From assembly GCF_009828065.1 (NCBI RefSeq), contig NZ_WTYK01000010.1, positions 1 through 64,000 on the forward strand: a stretch of DNA of 64,000 nucleotides, given 5' to 3'. Position numbers and translations under genes: made by a program. The notes under the pieces were generated by a model. It had not been told where the DNA came from, searched no databases, and saw nothing but the letters and a program-made list of their open reading frames with translations. This stretch comes from Croceibacterium soli. GTDB taxonomy: Bacteria; Pseudomonadota; Alphaproteobacteria; Sphingomonadales; Sphingomonadaceae. This document shows positions 26,912 through 35,958 of the stretch, in pieces (position 1 is the first letter of the stretch; each line of letters begins with the position of its first letter).

Positions 26912-27662
26912 CGGAGAAGCTGTATCCGGCCCCGTAGAGCGTCTCGATCGCGCCGAACTCCGGGTCGACCGAACGGAACTTGCGGCGCAGGCGCTTGATG
27001 TGGCTGTCCACGGTGCGATCGTCCACGAACACGTCGTCCGGATAGGCCGCGTCCATCAGCTGGTTGCGGCTCTTGATCACGCCCGGCCGGCTCGCCAGCG
27101 CTTCAAGGATGAGGAATTCGGTGACGGTAAGAGAGACCGGCATGCCGTCCCAGGTCACCCGGTGCCGCGCGGGGTCCAGCGCAAGGCGGCCGCGCTCGAT
27201 CATCGCGCCGTCGACGCCTCCGTGCGGCTCGTCGCTCGATTGCTGCGCCGGGCCCGCGCGGCGCAGGATCGCGCGGATGCGCGCGAGCAGCAGGCGCTGG
27301 CTAAAAGGCTTGGCGATGTAGTCGTCGGCGCCCATCGCCAGACCGGCGGCTTCGTCCTGCTCCTCGTCCTTGCTGGTCAGGAAGATCACCGGCAGCTCCG
27401 ACCGTTCGCGCAGCCGGCGCAGCAGCTCCATGCCGTCCATCCGCGGCATCTTGATGTCGAACACCGCCAGGTCGGGCGGGTTCTCGGTCAGCGCCTTGAG
27501 CGCCTGCTCGCCATCGGAATAGACGCGGGTGGCGAAACCCTCCGCCTGCAGCGCGATGGACAGGGTGGTGAGGATGTTACGGTCGTCGTCGACCAGCGCG
27601 ATCGTGCGCCGGCTGTCGGGGGCTGGCTGATCGGCAGCGGGCGAGGGGGGATCACTGGCCAT
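26904..27662 (-). CDS. chvI: response regulator ChvI type (OmpR family)
   Basis: A 252-residue OmpR-family regulator. The receiver domain has ALVDDDRN, phospho-Asp in [15 protein letters not shown], Thr in [11 protein letters not shown] and Lys in AKPFSQRLL. The effector is a winged helix with [32 protein letters not shown] and YGAGYSF. Start ATG 27662 is preceded by short Ser/Pro-rich codons. It is the first gene of the minus-strand run and diverges from pckA, a linkage known in Agrobacterium and relatives. Confidence 0.94.
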   Translation of the reverse strand: MASDPPSPAADQPAPDSRRTIALVDDDRNILTTLSIALQAEGFATRVYSDGEQALKALTENPPDLAVFDIKMPRMDGMELLRRLRERSELPVIFLTSKDEEQDEAAGLAMGADDYIAKPFSQRLLLARIRAILRRAGPAQQSSDEPHGGVDGAMIERGRLALDPARHRVTWDGMPVSLTVTEFLILEALASRPGVIKSRNQLMDAAYPDDVFVDDRTVDSHIKRLRRKFRSVDPEFGAIETLYGAGYSFSDG

Positions 27663-27797
27663 GGGGTCGAGCGTTAGCTTGCACGGGGGTGGAATAACAG
27701 CTTTCGCGGCCACGAAACAACGCGCAACGCGCGGCGACCGCCGGGGGTGCGGTAAATCGTTGCAAGAATGGCCGAATCCGAAAGTCGGGGAGTCAAT

Positions 27798-27826
27798 TTG
27801 ACGTATCGCCGCTCGGCGACTATGCG
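27798..27826 (+). promoter_or_regulatory. candidate pckA promoter
   Basis: TTGACG (27798-27803), 17 bp spacer, TATGCG (27821-27826). The -35 box matches at 5/6, the -10 box at 3/6. It lies in the divergent gap between chvI and pckA. Confidence 0.35.
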
Positions 27827-27886
27827 CGGGCTATGCAGGCCGCCGCCGCTGCGCGGTCCGTTTCCCGTCGCATATGGAGACGCTAC

Positions 27887-29482
27887 TTGACCGCTTCGCT
27901 TTCAGGCTCACTGGCCGATTTGGGCATTAACACCAACGCCGAGATCAAGGCCAATCTGGGCACCGCCGCGCTGGCCGAACAAGCCATCATCAATGGCGAA
28001 GGGCGCCTGGCGAAGGACGGCCCGCTCGTCGTCGAAACCGGCAAGCACACCGGCCGCAGCGCCAAGGACAAGTTCATCGTGCGCGATGCCGAGACAGAAA
28101 GCACCGTCTGGTGGGGCAAGGTCAACGTGCCGATGACGCCGGAGCACTTCGCCGCGCTGAAAGCCGATTTCTTTGCCGCGCTGGCCGACAAGGACCGGCT
28201 CTATGTCGCCGACCTGTTCGGCGGATCGCAGCCGGAGCATCGCGTCAACGTGCGGGTGATCAACGAGTTGGCCTGGCACAACATGTTCATCCGCACGCTG
28301 CTGGTGCGCCCGACGGCTGAGGAGCTGAAAGGCTTCGCGCCCGAGTACACGATCATCGACCTGCCGAGCTTCCGCGCTGATCCCGAGCGCCACGGCACGC
28401 GCAGCGAAACGGTCGTTGCTGTGAACCTGAGCGAGAAGCTGATCCTGATCGGCGGCACCAAGTATGCCGGCGAGATGAAGAAGAGCGTGTTCGGCATCCT
28501 CAACTACCTGCTGCCGACGCGCGGCGTGATGCCGATGCACTGCAGCGCCAACATCGGCCCCGATGGCAAGACCGCGGTGTTCTTCGGCCTTTCCGGCACC
28601 GGCAAGACGACCCTTTCGGCAGACGCCACCCGCACGCTGATCGGCGACGACGAGCACGGCTGGTCGGACACCGCCGTGTTCAACTTCGAAGGCGGCTGCT
28701 ACGCCAAGATGATCCGCCTTTCGCCGGAAGCGGAGCCGGAAATCTACGCCACCACGAAGATGTTCGGCACCGTGCTCGAGAACGTCGTGATGGACCCCGA
28801 GACGCGCGAGCTCGACTTCGACGACAACTCGCTGGCCGAGAATTCGCGCGGCGCCTACCCGATCGAGTTCATCCCCAACACCTCGGCCGACAACCTCGGC
28901 CCGGTTCCGGCCAACGTCGTCATGCTCACGGCCGACGCCTTCGGCGTGCTGCCCCCGATCGCGCGGCTGACGCCGGACCAGGCGATGTATCATTTCCTGT
29001 CGGGCTACACCGCCAAGGTCGCGGGCACCGAGATCGGCGTGACCGAACCTGAAGCGACCTTCAGCACCTGCTTCGGCGCGCCGTTCATGCCGCGCCACCC
29101 CAGCGTCTACGGCAACCTGCTCAAGGAGCGGATCGCCAAGGGCGGGGTGCAGTGCTGGCTGCTCAACACCGGCTGGACCGGCGGCAAGTACGGCGTCGGC
29201 AAGCGCATGCCGATCAAGGCGACCCGCGCGCTGCTGAACGCCGCGCTCGACGGTTCGCTGAACAATGCGGAGTTCCGCAAGGACCCGAACTTCGGCTTCG
29301 ACGTGCCGGTGGCGGTCGAAGGCGTCGACAGCGCGATCCTCGATCCGCGCGCGACCTGGAGCGACAAGGAAGAGTACGACCGCACCGCCCAGAAGCTGGT
29401 CCAGCTGTTCGTCGACAACTTCGCCCAGTTCGAAGCCCACGTCGACCAGGGCGTACGCGACGCGGCTCCCCAGGCGGCGTAA
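27887..29482 (+). CDS. pckA: phosphoenolpyruvate carboxykinase (ATP)
   Basis: PckA converts oxaloacetate and ATP to phosphoenolpyruvate, the first committed step of gluconeogenesis. Full length at 531 residues. Marks: [15 protein letters not shown] near the start, P-loop [22 protein letters not shown] metal-binding, [10 protein letters not shown], and [13 protein letters not shown]. The start chosen is TTG 27887, seven bases after GGAG, because it begins [14 protein letters not shown]-like sequence; an ATG at 27833 lacks a site. Divergent from chvI. Confidence 0.96.
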   Translation: MTASLSGSLADLGINTNAEIKANLGTAALAEQAIINGEGRLAKDGPLVVETGKHTGRSAKDKFIVRDAETESTVWWGKVNVPMTPEHFAALKADFFAALADKDRLYVADLFGGSQPEHRVNVRVINELAWHNMFIRTLLVRPTAEELKGFAPEYTIIDLPSFRADPERHGTRSETVVAVNLSEKLILIGGTKYAGEMKKSVFGILNYLLPTRGVMPMHCSANIGPDGKTAVFFGLSGTGKTTLSADATRTLIGDDEHGWSDTAVFNFEGGCYAKMIRLSPEAEPEIYATTKMFGTVLENVVMDPETRELDFDDNSLAENSRGAYPIEFIPNTSADNLGPVPANVVMLTADAFGVLPPIARLTPDQAMYHFLSGYTAKVAGTEIGVTEPEATFSTCFGAPFMPRHPSVYGNLLKERIAKGGVQCWLLNTGWTGGKYGVGKRMPIKATRALLNAALDGSLNNAEFRKDPNFGFDVPVAVEGVDSAILDPRATWSDKEEYDRTAQKLVQLFVDNFAQFEAHVDQGVRDAAPQAA

Positions 29483-29492
29483 ACGTCGACTA

Positions 29493-29628
29493 GAAAATCC
29501 TCCCCCTCTGGGGGAGGTGGCATCGCGTAGCGATGACGGTGGGGGCGTGGCCTGGTGCGAACGTTCGTCCAGGCCAGCCCCCACCACCGCCTTCGGCGGT
29601 CCCCCTCCCCGTTCCGGGGAGGATTGGG
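29493..29628. repeat. REPIN-like inverted pair, family A
   Basis: Left arm 29493-29546, right arm 29576-29625, with spacer TGGCCTGGTGCGAACGTTCG ending GTCCAGGCCAGCC. It fills the convergent gap between pckA and the DUF885 gene. The TGGCCTGG spacer is shared with the copies at 38571 and 58463. Confidence 0.85.
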
Positions 29629-29632
29629 CCGA

Positions 29633-31474
29633 TCAGGCCTTCGCGCCGGCGATGTAGCGGTCGACGTTCTTGGCCAGCACGTCCATCGGCACGTTGCCGC
29701 CCAGGATCACGGCGTCGTTGAATGCCTTGAAGTCGTAGGCCGGCCCGAGCTCGCGCTGCGCCCGGTCGCGCTGGCGCACGATGGTGGAGTGGCCGACCTT
29801 GTAGCCGCAGGCCTGGCCGGGCCAGGAGCAGTAGCGGTCGACTTCGCTCTCGACTTCCTCGCGCTTCGATCCGTTGCGCTCGACGAAGAAGTTCACCGAC
29901 TGCGCCCGGCTCCACCGCTTGTGGTGCAGCCCGGTGTCGACCACCATCCGGCAGGCGCGGAAGGCGAGGCTCTGGAGATAGCCGAGCCGGCCGACCTGGA
30001 AATCCTCGTAGGCGCCGAGTTCGTCGGCGATCTGCTCCGCGTACAGCGCCCAGCCTTCGGAGAAGGCGTTGAACGCGAGGATCGAGCGGATCAGCGGCAG
30101 CTTGTTCGAGTATTCGCCTTCCCAGACGTGACCGGGGATCGTCTCGTGGTAGGTGAGGTCGGCGAGATCGTACTTCCGGTGCAAGTCGGTGGTGCGCAAG
30201 TTGATCCACATCCGCCCGGGGATCGATCCGTCCTTGCTGCCCGCGCCGCCGTAGGCGCCGGGCGCGCCAGGCTCTTCGGCTAGCGGCAGGCGGCGGACTT
30301 CGAGATTGGGATCGACCAGCGTGTTGAAGGCGCGCGGCATCTGCGCCGTGATCCAGTCGATCCGCTCGCGGATGAAGGCCATGATCTCGGCGCGGCCGGG
30401 ATCGCCCTCCGCGAACTTGTAGCGCGGGTCCTCGCTGAGGGCGGTCATGCGGGCGCCGACGCTGCCTTCGGCATAGCCGATGTCGCGCAGGATCGGGTCC
30501 ATGCGCGCGTGTAGGGAGGCGAGCTCCTCCAGCCCCTGTTCGTGCACTTCGTCGGGCGTCAGGGTGGTCGTGGTGCTGGCGCGCAGGGCCCAGCGGTACC
30601 ATTCCTCGCCGCCGGGCTGGGACCACATGCCGGGATCGCTGTCCGCCACCGCCCGCTCGGCCCGCAACTCGGCAAGCTGGCGCTCCAGAGCCGCGGCGAT
30701 CGGGCCGGTGACGATCGGCCGCGCGCGCGCATCCCAATCGCCGGCGACTTTCCCGTCGGCCGCGTTCTTCACCAGCGAGCTCACCAGCGATCCGCCCGAT
30801 CGGGCGTCCGTGATGGTCGCTTCCATCTGCGAGATGGCCTTGTCGAGCAGGAAATCCGGCGGGACGACGCCGATCGCGCGGGCTGCGCGGATCCGTTCGA
30901 GCTCGCCGTCCAGGACCGCCGGCACCTGTTCGAGGCGCGCAATGTAGGCTTCGGCATCGCTGGCATCGCGCACCGGATGAGTCGAATCGAAGAAGCGCGG
31001 CAGGTCGAGATAGGCGCCGACGTTCTGGATCACGACGTACGGTGCGTTGCGCCAGCCGCCGACCGCGACGTCGCCATAGGGCAGGGCGAGGCCGTCGAGA
31101 GACGTCGAATAGGCGCTTTCAACCACTTCGAAGCTGGTGCGCGTGGTCGGATCGAGGTTCGAGGTATCCACCGCGCGGGCGCGGGCGAGATCGGCCCGCA
31201 GCGTCGCTTCCAGCGCATCGACCGCCGCCTGGGAGGAGCCGCCGAGCTGCCTGCGCATATACGCCCGCTCGCCGGTATCCAGGCCCAGCGCAGTCGCTCC
31301 GGCCGGCGAGTGTTCCAGCAGGTTCCAGGCAATGTCGTCGAGCAGCGCCTGCGGCGCCAGCGACCCGGGACCGGCGGCGAGCGTGCGGGCGCAACCGGGG
31401 AGAGCGAAGGCGGAAACACCGGCGGCCAGGCCGGCGAGCGCCTGGCGGCGGGTGATCGTTGCGGATGAAATCAT
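29633..31474 (-). CDS. DUF885 family lipoprotein, putative metallopeptidase
   Basis: A 613-residue exported protein. The N-terminus TITRRQALAGLAAGVSAFALPGCARTL combines a twin-arginine signal with a lipobox (LPGC). The body is the DUF885 fold, related to M32/M3-type peptidases, with HETIPGH as the likely zinc site and ILAFNAFSEGWALYAEQIADELG supplying a Glu ligand. Peptidase activity is a family prediction. Start ATG 31474; a TTG two codons earlier is possible. Convergent with pckA. Confidence 0.88.
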   Translation of the reverse strand: MISSATITRRQALAGLAAGVSAFALPGCARTLAAGPGSLAPQALLDDIAWNLLEHSPAGATALGLDTGERAYMRRQLGGSSQAAVDALEATLRADLARARAVDTSNLDPTTRTSFEVVESAYSTSLDGLALPYGDVAVGGWRNAPYVVIQNVGAYLDLPRFFDSTHPVRDASDAEAYIARLEQVPAVLDGELERIRAARAIGVVPPDFLLDKAISQMEATITDARSGGSLVSSLVKNAADGKVAGDWDARARPIVTGPIAAALERQLAELRAERAVADSDPGMWSQPGGEEWYRWALRASTTTTLTPDEVHEQGLEELASLHARMDPILRDIGYAEGSVGARMTALSEDPRYKFAEGDPGRAEIMAFIRERIDWITAQMPRAFNTLVDPNLEVRRLPLAEEPGAPGAYGGAGSKDGSIPGRMWINLRTTDLHRKYDLADLTYHETIPGHVWEGEYSNKLPLIRSILAFNAFSEGWALYAEQIADELGAYEDFQVGRLGYLQSLAFRACRMVVDTGLHHKRWSRAQSVNFFVERNGSKREEVESEVDRYCSWPGQACGYKVGHSTIVRQRDRAQRELGPAYDFKAFNDAVILGGNVPMDVLAKNVDRYIAGAKA

Positions 31475-31504
31475 GAGCAAGGTCTAGCCGCCCTTGCCAT
31501 GCTG

Positions 31505-31831
31505 TCAATCGGGGCGGTCTCCGCTGACGTGGGCCGGTTCGTCCCGGTCCTGGCTGCCGAGTTCCTGCAGAGTTCGCCGGTGGAGCCAGTTGTCCATGTC
31601 CTGCGATCCGTCGGCCGGGCCGGGGTAGCCCAGCTCCTGAGCCAGGGCGATGCGGGATTCGAGGCTGGAGTCGACGCCGATCAGGGTCATCAGGTCGACG
31701 ATCGAGCTGCGCCAGGAGAGATGGTCCGCCCCGGGCATCGCGTCGAGGTGGTTCTCGATGTCGATCAGGTGGGGCTCGTGTTCCGCCTCGTGACCCAGCA
31801 GCGCATCCCTGATCGAACTGAAAACACCCAT
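31505..31831 (-). CDS. DUF3597 domain protein
   Basis: A 108-residue protein beginning MGVFSSIRDALLGH and holding the DUF3597 core LSWRSSIVDLMTLIGVDSSLESRIALAQELGYPG...DMDNWLH. Function unknown; the domain is small and cytosolic. Start ATG 31831 has AAGGAGG nine bases upstream. The C-terminal tail (QDRDEPAHVSGDRPD) is hydrophilic. It ends 31 bp upstream of the DUF885 start on the same strand, so the two may form an operon. Confidence 0.9.
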   Translation of the reverse strand: MGVFSSIRDALLGHEAEHEPHLIDIENHLDAMPGADHLSWRSSIVDLMTLIGVDSSLESRIALAQELGYPGPADGSQDMDNWLHRRTLQELGSQDRDEPAHVSGDRPD

Positions 31832-31917
31832 CGCGCCGGTTCCTCCTTGGCTTCCAAGGTCAACCGGCGGCGCGAAGCGGGGTTCCGCGCGGGCGCGGTC
31901 CGTTCTAGGCTCGCGCC

Positions 31918-32121
31918 ATGGAAACGGTGCTCTCGATCGTCATGCTGGCCGCGCTCGCCCTGATCGCCGGGGCTTTCTGGCTGTGGCGGCGCCAGGGCGC
32001 GATCAAGCAGGTCTGGCTGATGCTGCTGCTGGCCGGTGTCATGCTGATCAACGTGGCGATCTGGACGATCCCGGACGCGAGCGGCACCGCCCCGATGGAG
32101 CATGCCGCCGCGCTGGAGTGA
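31918..32121 (+). CDS. small two-helix membrane protein
   Basis: A 67-residue protein with two hydrophobic helices, METVLSIVMLAALALIAGAFWLW and VWLMLLLAGVMLINVAIWTI, separated by RRQGAIKQ. No family recognised. ATG 31918 follows GGCTCGCGCC, a poor ribosome binding site. Divergent from the DUF3597 gene. Confidence 0.65.
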   Translation: METVLSIVMLAALALIAGAFWLWRRQGAIKQVWLMLLLAGVMLINVAIWTIPDASGTAPMEHAAALE

Positions 32122-32147
32122 GTGCTTGCTAGGGCATTGTCAGCAGA

Positions 32148-32289
32148 CGTCGTCCCGGACTTGATCCGGGACCGCTGGCGTCTTCGCGGCGCCGTAGCAG
32201 GGAAGTTCCAGGCGGCCAGCGGTCCCGGGTCAAGCCCGGGACGACGACTTCAGCGGAAGCCAGCGGTCCGGGGTCGAGCCCGGGACGAC
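32148..32289. repeat. inverted-pair repeat, family B
   Basis: Left arm GTCGTCCCGGACTTGATCC (32148 on) and right arm GGTCCCGGGTCAAGCCCGGG to about 32247, then an extra right-arm copy at about 32257-32289 with GGTCGAGCCCGGGACGAC. It lies between convergent genes. Confidence 0.8.
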
Positions 32290-32298
32290 TCATGGACC

Positions 32299-32955
32299 TC
32301 AGCGGATCGGGCAGCTCGGGTCGAGGCGGAAGTCGAGGTAGTTGTCGACCGACTTCATCAGTTCGTCGGTTTCGTTTTCGAAGAAGTGGTTCGCCCGGGG
32401 GATTTCCTCGTGGTGAATCGTGATGTGCTTCTGCGTGCGCAGCTTCTCCACCAGCTTCGTCACCGCCTGCGGCTGCACGACCGTGTCCGCCGCGCCCTGG
32501 ATGAAGATGCCCGAGGCGGGGCAGGGGGCGAGGAACGAGAAATCGTACATGTTGGCCGGCGGGGCGATCGAGATGAACCCGCGGACTTCGGGACGGCGCA
32601 TCAGCAGCTGCATGCCGATCAGCGCCCCGAAGCTGACGCCGGCGACCCAGGTGGTCTGCGCTTCCTGGTGGATCGACTGCACCCAGTCGAGCGCGGCGGC
32701 GGCGTCGGACAGTTCGCCGATCCCGTTGTCGAAGCTGCCCTGGCTGCGGCCGACGCCGCGGAAGTTGAAGCGCAGCACGGCGAAGCCGCGATCCACGAAC
32801 GTCTTGTAAAGGCGCTGCACGATGCGGTCGTTCATGGTTCCCCCGCCCTGCGAATGCGGGTGGAGGATCATCGCGACCGGGGCGCGAGGGCGGGGCGGCG
32901 GGGCGAACCGGCCTTCGAGGCGGCCTTCGGGGCCGGGGAAAATGACGGCGGGCAT
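32299..32955 (-). CDS. alpha/beta hydrolase
   Basis: A 218-residue alpha/beta hydrolase. HPHSQGGGTMNDRIVQRL near the start, FNFRGVGRSQGSFD, the nucleophile elbow GVSFGA (Ser), and a catalytic Asp/His pair in QGAADTVVQPQ and PRANHFFE. Similar proteins in sphingomonads are often located next to cysteine desulfurase genes. The physiological substrate is unknown. Start ATG 32955. Divergent from the first desulfurase, 94 bp apart. Confidence 0.9.
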   Translation of the reverse strand: MPAVIFPGPEGRLEGRFAPPPRPRAPVAMILHPHSQGGGTMNDRIVQRLYKTFVDRGFAVLRFNFRGVGRSQGSFDNGIGELSDAAAALDWVQSIHQEAQTTWVAGVSFGALIGMQLLMRRPEVRGFISIAPPANMYDFSFLAPCPASGIFIQGAADTVVQPQAVTKLVEKLRTQKHITIHHEEIPRANHFFENETDELMKSVDNYLDFRLDPSCPIR

Positions 32956-33049
32956 TGGCGTGCTCTCTGGCAAGGGGTTTGCACGCGGCTGGCGCGTGCG
33001 AGGTTGGCGGCTATATAGTGCGCGTGCAACATTTCGCAATTCCCACGCG

Positions 33050-34126
33050 ATGACCCGAGTCTATCTCGATCACGCCGCCACCACGCCCTTGCGCCCCGAA
33101 GCGGCCGAGGCGATGCGGCGCGGCTTCGATCTCTGGGCCAATCCGTCGAGCCCGCACGCCGAAGGCCGCGCGGCGAGGGCCGCGCTGGAGGATGCGCGGG
33201 CGCGGGTAAAAGCGGCGCTCGGCTGGCAGGGGGAGGTGATCTTCACCAGCGGCGCCAGCGAGGCGGCGGCCCTTGCTCTTGGCCAGGCCAAGGCCGGGGA
33301 GCGGCTGGTCAGCGCGGTGGAACACGATGCGGTGCTCAAGGCCGCGACCGGCGCCACGGTGCTGCCGGTGCGCCCCGACGGAGCGCTGGACCTGGCGGTG
33401 CTGGAGCGGGAACTCGCGGCGGCGGACGAGCCGCTAGTGGCGGTCCAGTCCATCAACTCCGAAACCGGCAATCGGCAGGACCTGGCGGAGATCGGCAGCG
33501 CGGTGCGTGGCGCCGGGGGCCTGCTGCTGGCCGATTGCGCGCAGAGCGCCGGCAAGTTCCCGTTGCCTGACGCCGACATGATCGTGATTTCAGCGCACAA
33601 GTTCGGCGGCCCGGTCGGCATCGGCGCGCTGCTGGTGAAGGATTTCGCCATGCTGCACCCGGTCGGCGGGCAGGAGCGCGGCTATCGCCGGGGCACGGAA
33701 AGCCTGCCGGCAGTGCTCGGCCTTGCGGCGGCCCTGGAGGCCGGCGGCGACCCTTACCTCGACCACGAAGTGTTGGCTCCGCTGGAGGGCTTCGCCGCCG
33801 AAGTTCGCGCGCTCCGCGGAGAGTGGCTGTCCGACCGCCTTTCCAACCCGACGCCCTACATTCGCGCAATCGCCATGCCGCGCCTCTCCGGCAGCGCGCA
33901 ATTGATGCGCTTCGACATGGCCGGCATCGCCGTGAGCCAGGGCAGCGCCTGTTCCTCGGGCAGCCTGCGAACCAGCCACGTGCTCGAGGCGATGGCCCTC
34001 GACGCCGAGACCGCCTCACGCACGATCCGCGTGAGCTTCGGCTGGAACACCCTGCGGGCGGAGGTCGAGCGCTTCTGCGACGCCTGGATTGCCATGGCCC
34101 GCGACGCCGCCGAAAGGGCCGCATGA
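33050..34126 (+). CDS. cysteine desulfurase, class V aminotransferase (copy 1)
   Basis: A PLP enzyme of 358 residues of the NifS/IscS class, which takes sulfur from cysteine for Fe-S clusters. It has PLP Lys184 in SAHKFGGPVG, EHDAVLKA with His92, and the active-site Cys301 in GSACSSGSLRTSHVL. It starts directly at the canonical MTRVYLDHAATTPL. The stop overlaps a following ATG (GCATGATC). Copy 2 lies downstream; the two are only distantly alike. No IscU or SufBCD is in view, so the acceptor is unknown. Confidence 0.93.
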   Translation: MTRVYLDHAATTPLRPEAAEAMRRGFDLWANPSSPHAEGRAARAALEDARARVKAALGWQGEVIFTSGASEAAALALGQAKAGERLVSAVEHDAVLKAATGATVLPVRPDGALDLAVLERELAAADEPLVAVQSINSETGNRQDLAEIGSAVRGAGGLLLADCAQSAGKFPLPDADMIVISAHKFGGPVGIGALLVKDFAMLHPVGGQERGYRRGTESLPAVLGLAAALEAGGDPYLDHEVLAPLEGFAAEVRALRGEWLSDRLSNPTPYIRAIAMPRLSGSAQLMRFDMAGIAVSQGSACSSGSLRTSHVLEAMALDAETASRTIRVSFGWNTLRAEVERFCDAWIAMARDAAERAA

Positions 34127-34230
34127 TCGGTTTCCCCACCGCCGTTCGTGCTGAGCTTGTCGAAGCACCTTGCTCGGCGCCCGCCGCCCTTCGACAAGCT
34201 CAGGGCGAACGGGGTAGGGGCACCGCATGA
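34123..34230 (+). CDS. 35-residue ORF linking the desulfurase genes (first)
   Basis: ATG overlaps the stop of desulfurase 1 (ATGA) and its own TGA overlaps the next ATG (34227). The predicted peptide MIGFPTAVRAELVEAPC...[15 protein letters not shown] is the in-frame translation of the family D repeat. No sign of selection for a protein; the conserved stop/start overlap suggests it may matter only for translational coupling. Confidence 0.4.
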   Translation: MIGFPTAVRAELVEAPCSAPAALRQAQGERGRGTA

Positions 34231-34334
34231 TTCGCTCCCTCTCCACCGTTCGTGCTGAGCTTGTCGAAGCACCTTGTCCGGCACTCGCCGCCCTTCGAGA
34301 GGCTCAGGGCGAACGGAGTAGGGGCACCGCATGA
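34227..34334 (+). CDS. 35-residue ORF linking the desulfurase genes (second)
   Basis: Starts at ATGA 34227 and stops at TGA 34332-34334, which overlaps ATG 34331 of desulfurase 2. The peptide MIRSLSTVRAELVEAPC...ALREAQGERSRGTA is a near copy of the first. Same comments: repeat-derived, and either a coupling device or a coincidence of how the repeat inserted. Confidence 0.4.
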   Translation: MIRSLSTVRAELVEAPCPALAALREAQGERSRGTA

Positions 34335-35416
34335 TCTATCTCGATTACCAGGCGACCACGCCGCTCGCGCCCGAGGCGAAAGAGGCGATGCTGCGCTGGC
34401 TCGCCGGGCCGGAGGGGGACGGATACGGCAACCCGCACAGCTCGCACAGGCTCGGCCGGCTGGCCGGCGCGGCGGTCGACATCGCGCGCGAGCAGGTCGC
34501 GGCGCTGTTCCCGCCGGGTGGCACCGTCACGTTCACCAGCGGCGCGACCGAGGCGCTCAACATCGCCATGCGCGGCTGCGAGCCGGGGCGCAGTGGCCAT
34601 GGGATCGCCGTCAGCGCGATCGAGCATTCCGCCGTCCTGCGTACGGCTGAGGCGCTGGCCGGTTCACCCCACGTCATCCCAGTCGATGGCGAGGGGCTGG
34701 TCGATCCCCTGGCCGAATGGCCGGAGAGCACCGGCATCGTCGCCGTCATGCAGGTCAACAACGAGATCGGCACCGTCCAGCCGGTGGCGGAGCTGTACCG
34801 GCGAGCGAAAGCCAAGGGCGCGCTATTCGTGTGCGATGCGGTGCAGGCGGCCGGCAAGATGCCGATCGCCGATGCCGACATGATCGCCATAACGGCGCAC
34901 AAGTTCCACGGGCCCAAGGGCATCGGCGCGCTGTGGGTGCGCGAGGGGATCGAGCTGACGCCGAGTGTCAGCGGCGGCGGGCAGGAGCGCGGCCTGCGCT
35001 CGGGAACCCTGAGCCCCGCACTCTGTGCCGGGTTCGGCGCTGCAGCCAAGCTGGCGCTGGAGCGGATGGAGCAAGACCGGGCTCACGTCGCCGCGCTGTT
35101 CGACCGCGCCCGCGATCTCCTGCCCGGCTGGCAGCTCAACGGCAGCGCCACGCAGCGCTACAAAGGCAATCTCAACATCCACCGGGAGGGCATCGACGTG
35201 CCCCGGCTGATGTCGGACGTGCGCGACATCTGCTTCTCCGCCGGCTCAGCCTGCGCGAGCGAATCGAAGATGCCCAGCCGGATTCTTTCCGCAATCGGGC
35301 TCACCCCGGCGCAGGCGCGCGGCTCGATCCGCCTGGGCTTCGGGCGCTACACCACTATGGCCGAGCTGGAAGAAGCCTCGGCGCGCATCGACGCGGCCGC
35401 GGCGCTGCAGGAGTGA
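34331..35416 (+). CDS. cysteine desulfurase, class V aminotransferase (copy 2)
   Basis: A 361-residue NifS/IscS-class enzyme. It has the typical N-terminus MIYLDYQATTPL, EHSAVLRT with His99, PLP Lys191 in TAHKFHGPKGIGAL, and Cys308 in SAGSACASESKMPSRIL. Start ATG 34331 overlaps the TGA of a repeat-derived small ORF. A 2Fe-2S ferredoxin gene follows after two bases. The operon desulfurase-desulfurase-ferredoxin suggests a Fe-S assembly or sulfur-transfer unit; the partner scaffold is not in the window. Confidence 0.94.
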   Translation: MIYLDYQATTPLAPEAKEAMLRWLAGPEGDGYGNPHSSHRLGRLAGAAVDIAREQVAALFPPGGTVTFTSGATEALNIAMRGCEPGRSGHGIAVSAIEHSAVLRTAEALAGSPHVIPVDGEGLVDPLAEWPESTGIVAVMQVNNEIGTVQPVAELYRRAKAKGALFVCDAVQAAGKMPIADADMIAITAHKFHGPKGIGALWVREGIELTPSVSGGGQERGLRSGTLSPALCAGFGAAAKLALERMEQDRAHVAALFDRARDLLPGWQLNGSATQRYKGNLNIHREGIDVPRLMSDVRDICFSAGSACASESKMPSRILSAIGLTPAQARGSIRLGFGRYTTMAELEEASARIDAAAALQE

Positions 35417-35418
35417 CG

Positions 35419-35751
35419 ATGGTTCGGGTCCGCTTTATCGATCGTGACGGCAACGCAACCGAGGCCGAAGGCGCGCCCGGCACCAGCTTGCTCGAGCTGG
35501 GCCAGGCCGCCGGAATGCCGCTCGAGGGAACGTGCGAAGGCCAGATGGCCTGCTCGACCTGCCACGTCGTCGTCGCCGGGGAATGGTTCGACCGGCTCAG
35601 GCCGGCGAGCGAAGAGGAAGAGGACATGCTCGACCTCGCCGCCAGCGTCACGCGCAACAGCCGCCTTTCCTGTCAGATCGATCTGACGGAGGAGCTCGAC
35701 GGGCTCGAGGTGCGCATTCCCGCCGAGGCGCGGGACATGCAGAAGCACTGA
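35419..35751 (+). CDS. 2Fe-2S ferredoxin (adrenodoxin/Fdx type)
   Basis: A 110-residue ferredoxin with the [2Fe-2S] ligands Cys39, Cys45, Cys48 and Cys85 in CEGQMACSTCH...LSCQ, as in Fdx/adrenodoxin. It would supply electrons for Fe-S cluster assembly or to an oxygenase. The gene follows desulfurase 2 by two bases (TGACGATG), which supports a role in cluster assembly. Start ATG 35419 after GGAGTGACG. Confidence 0.94.
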   Translation: MVRVRFIDRDGNATEAEGAPGTSLLELGQAAGMPLEGTCEGQMACSTCHVVVAGEWFDRLRPASEEEEDMLDLAASVTRNSRLSCQIDLTEELDGLEVRIPAEARDMQKH

Positions 35752-35958
35752 TATCGGCGTACCGGCCCTTGTTGTTTCGGCGCCCGTGGCGTAGGCGGTG
35801 CTTCCTCCAGAGCAAATTCATCCCGGCGGCCCGGACCGCGTGGCCACATTCGCGAGAGCGCCGCTCCGGCGCAATCTGAAGCCAAAACTTCCAGCACTCT
35901 CCCGCACGCGGCGGGGGAGCGGCCACCTGCGCACGAAGCGCATCGAAAGGACCACCGC

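Larger units (their letters stand above)
34119..34334. repeat. 104 bp tandem duplication of family D element
   Basis: Two 104 bp units (starting at ATG 34123 and ATG 34227) each carry GTTCGTGCTGAGCTTGTCGAAG and an inverted arm near TTCGA...AAGCTCAGGGCGAACGG. The 9 bp sequence CCGCATGAT is present at 34119, at the unit junction (34223), and again at 34327. Confidence 0.85.
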
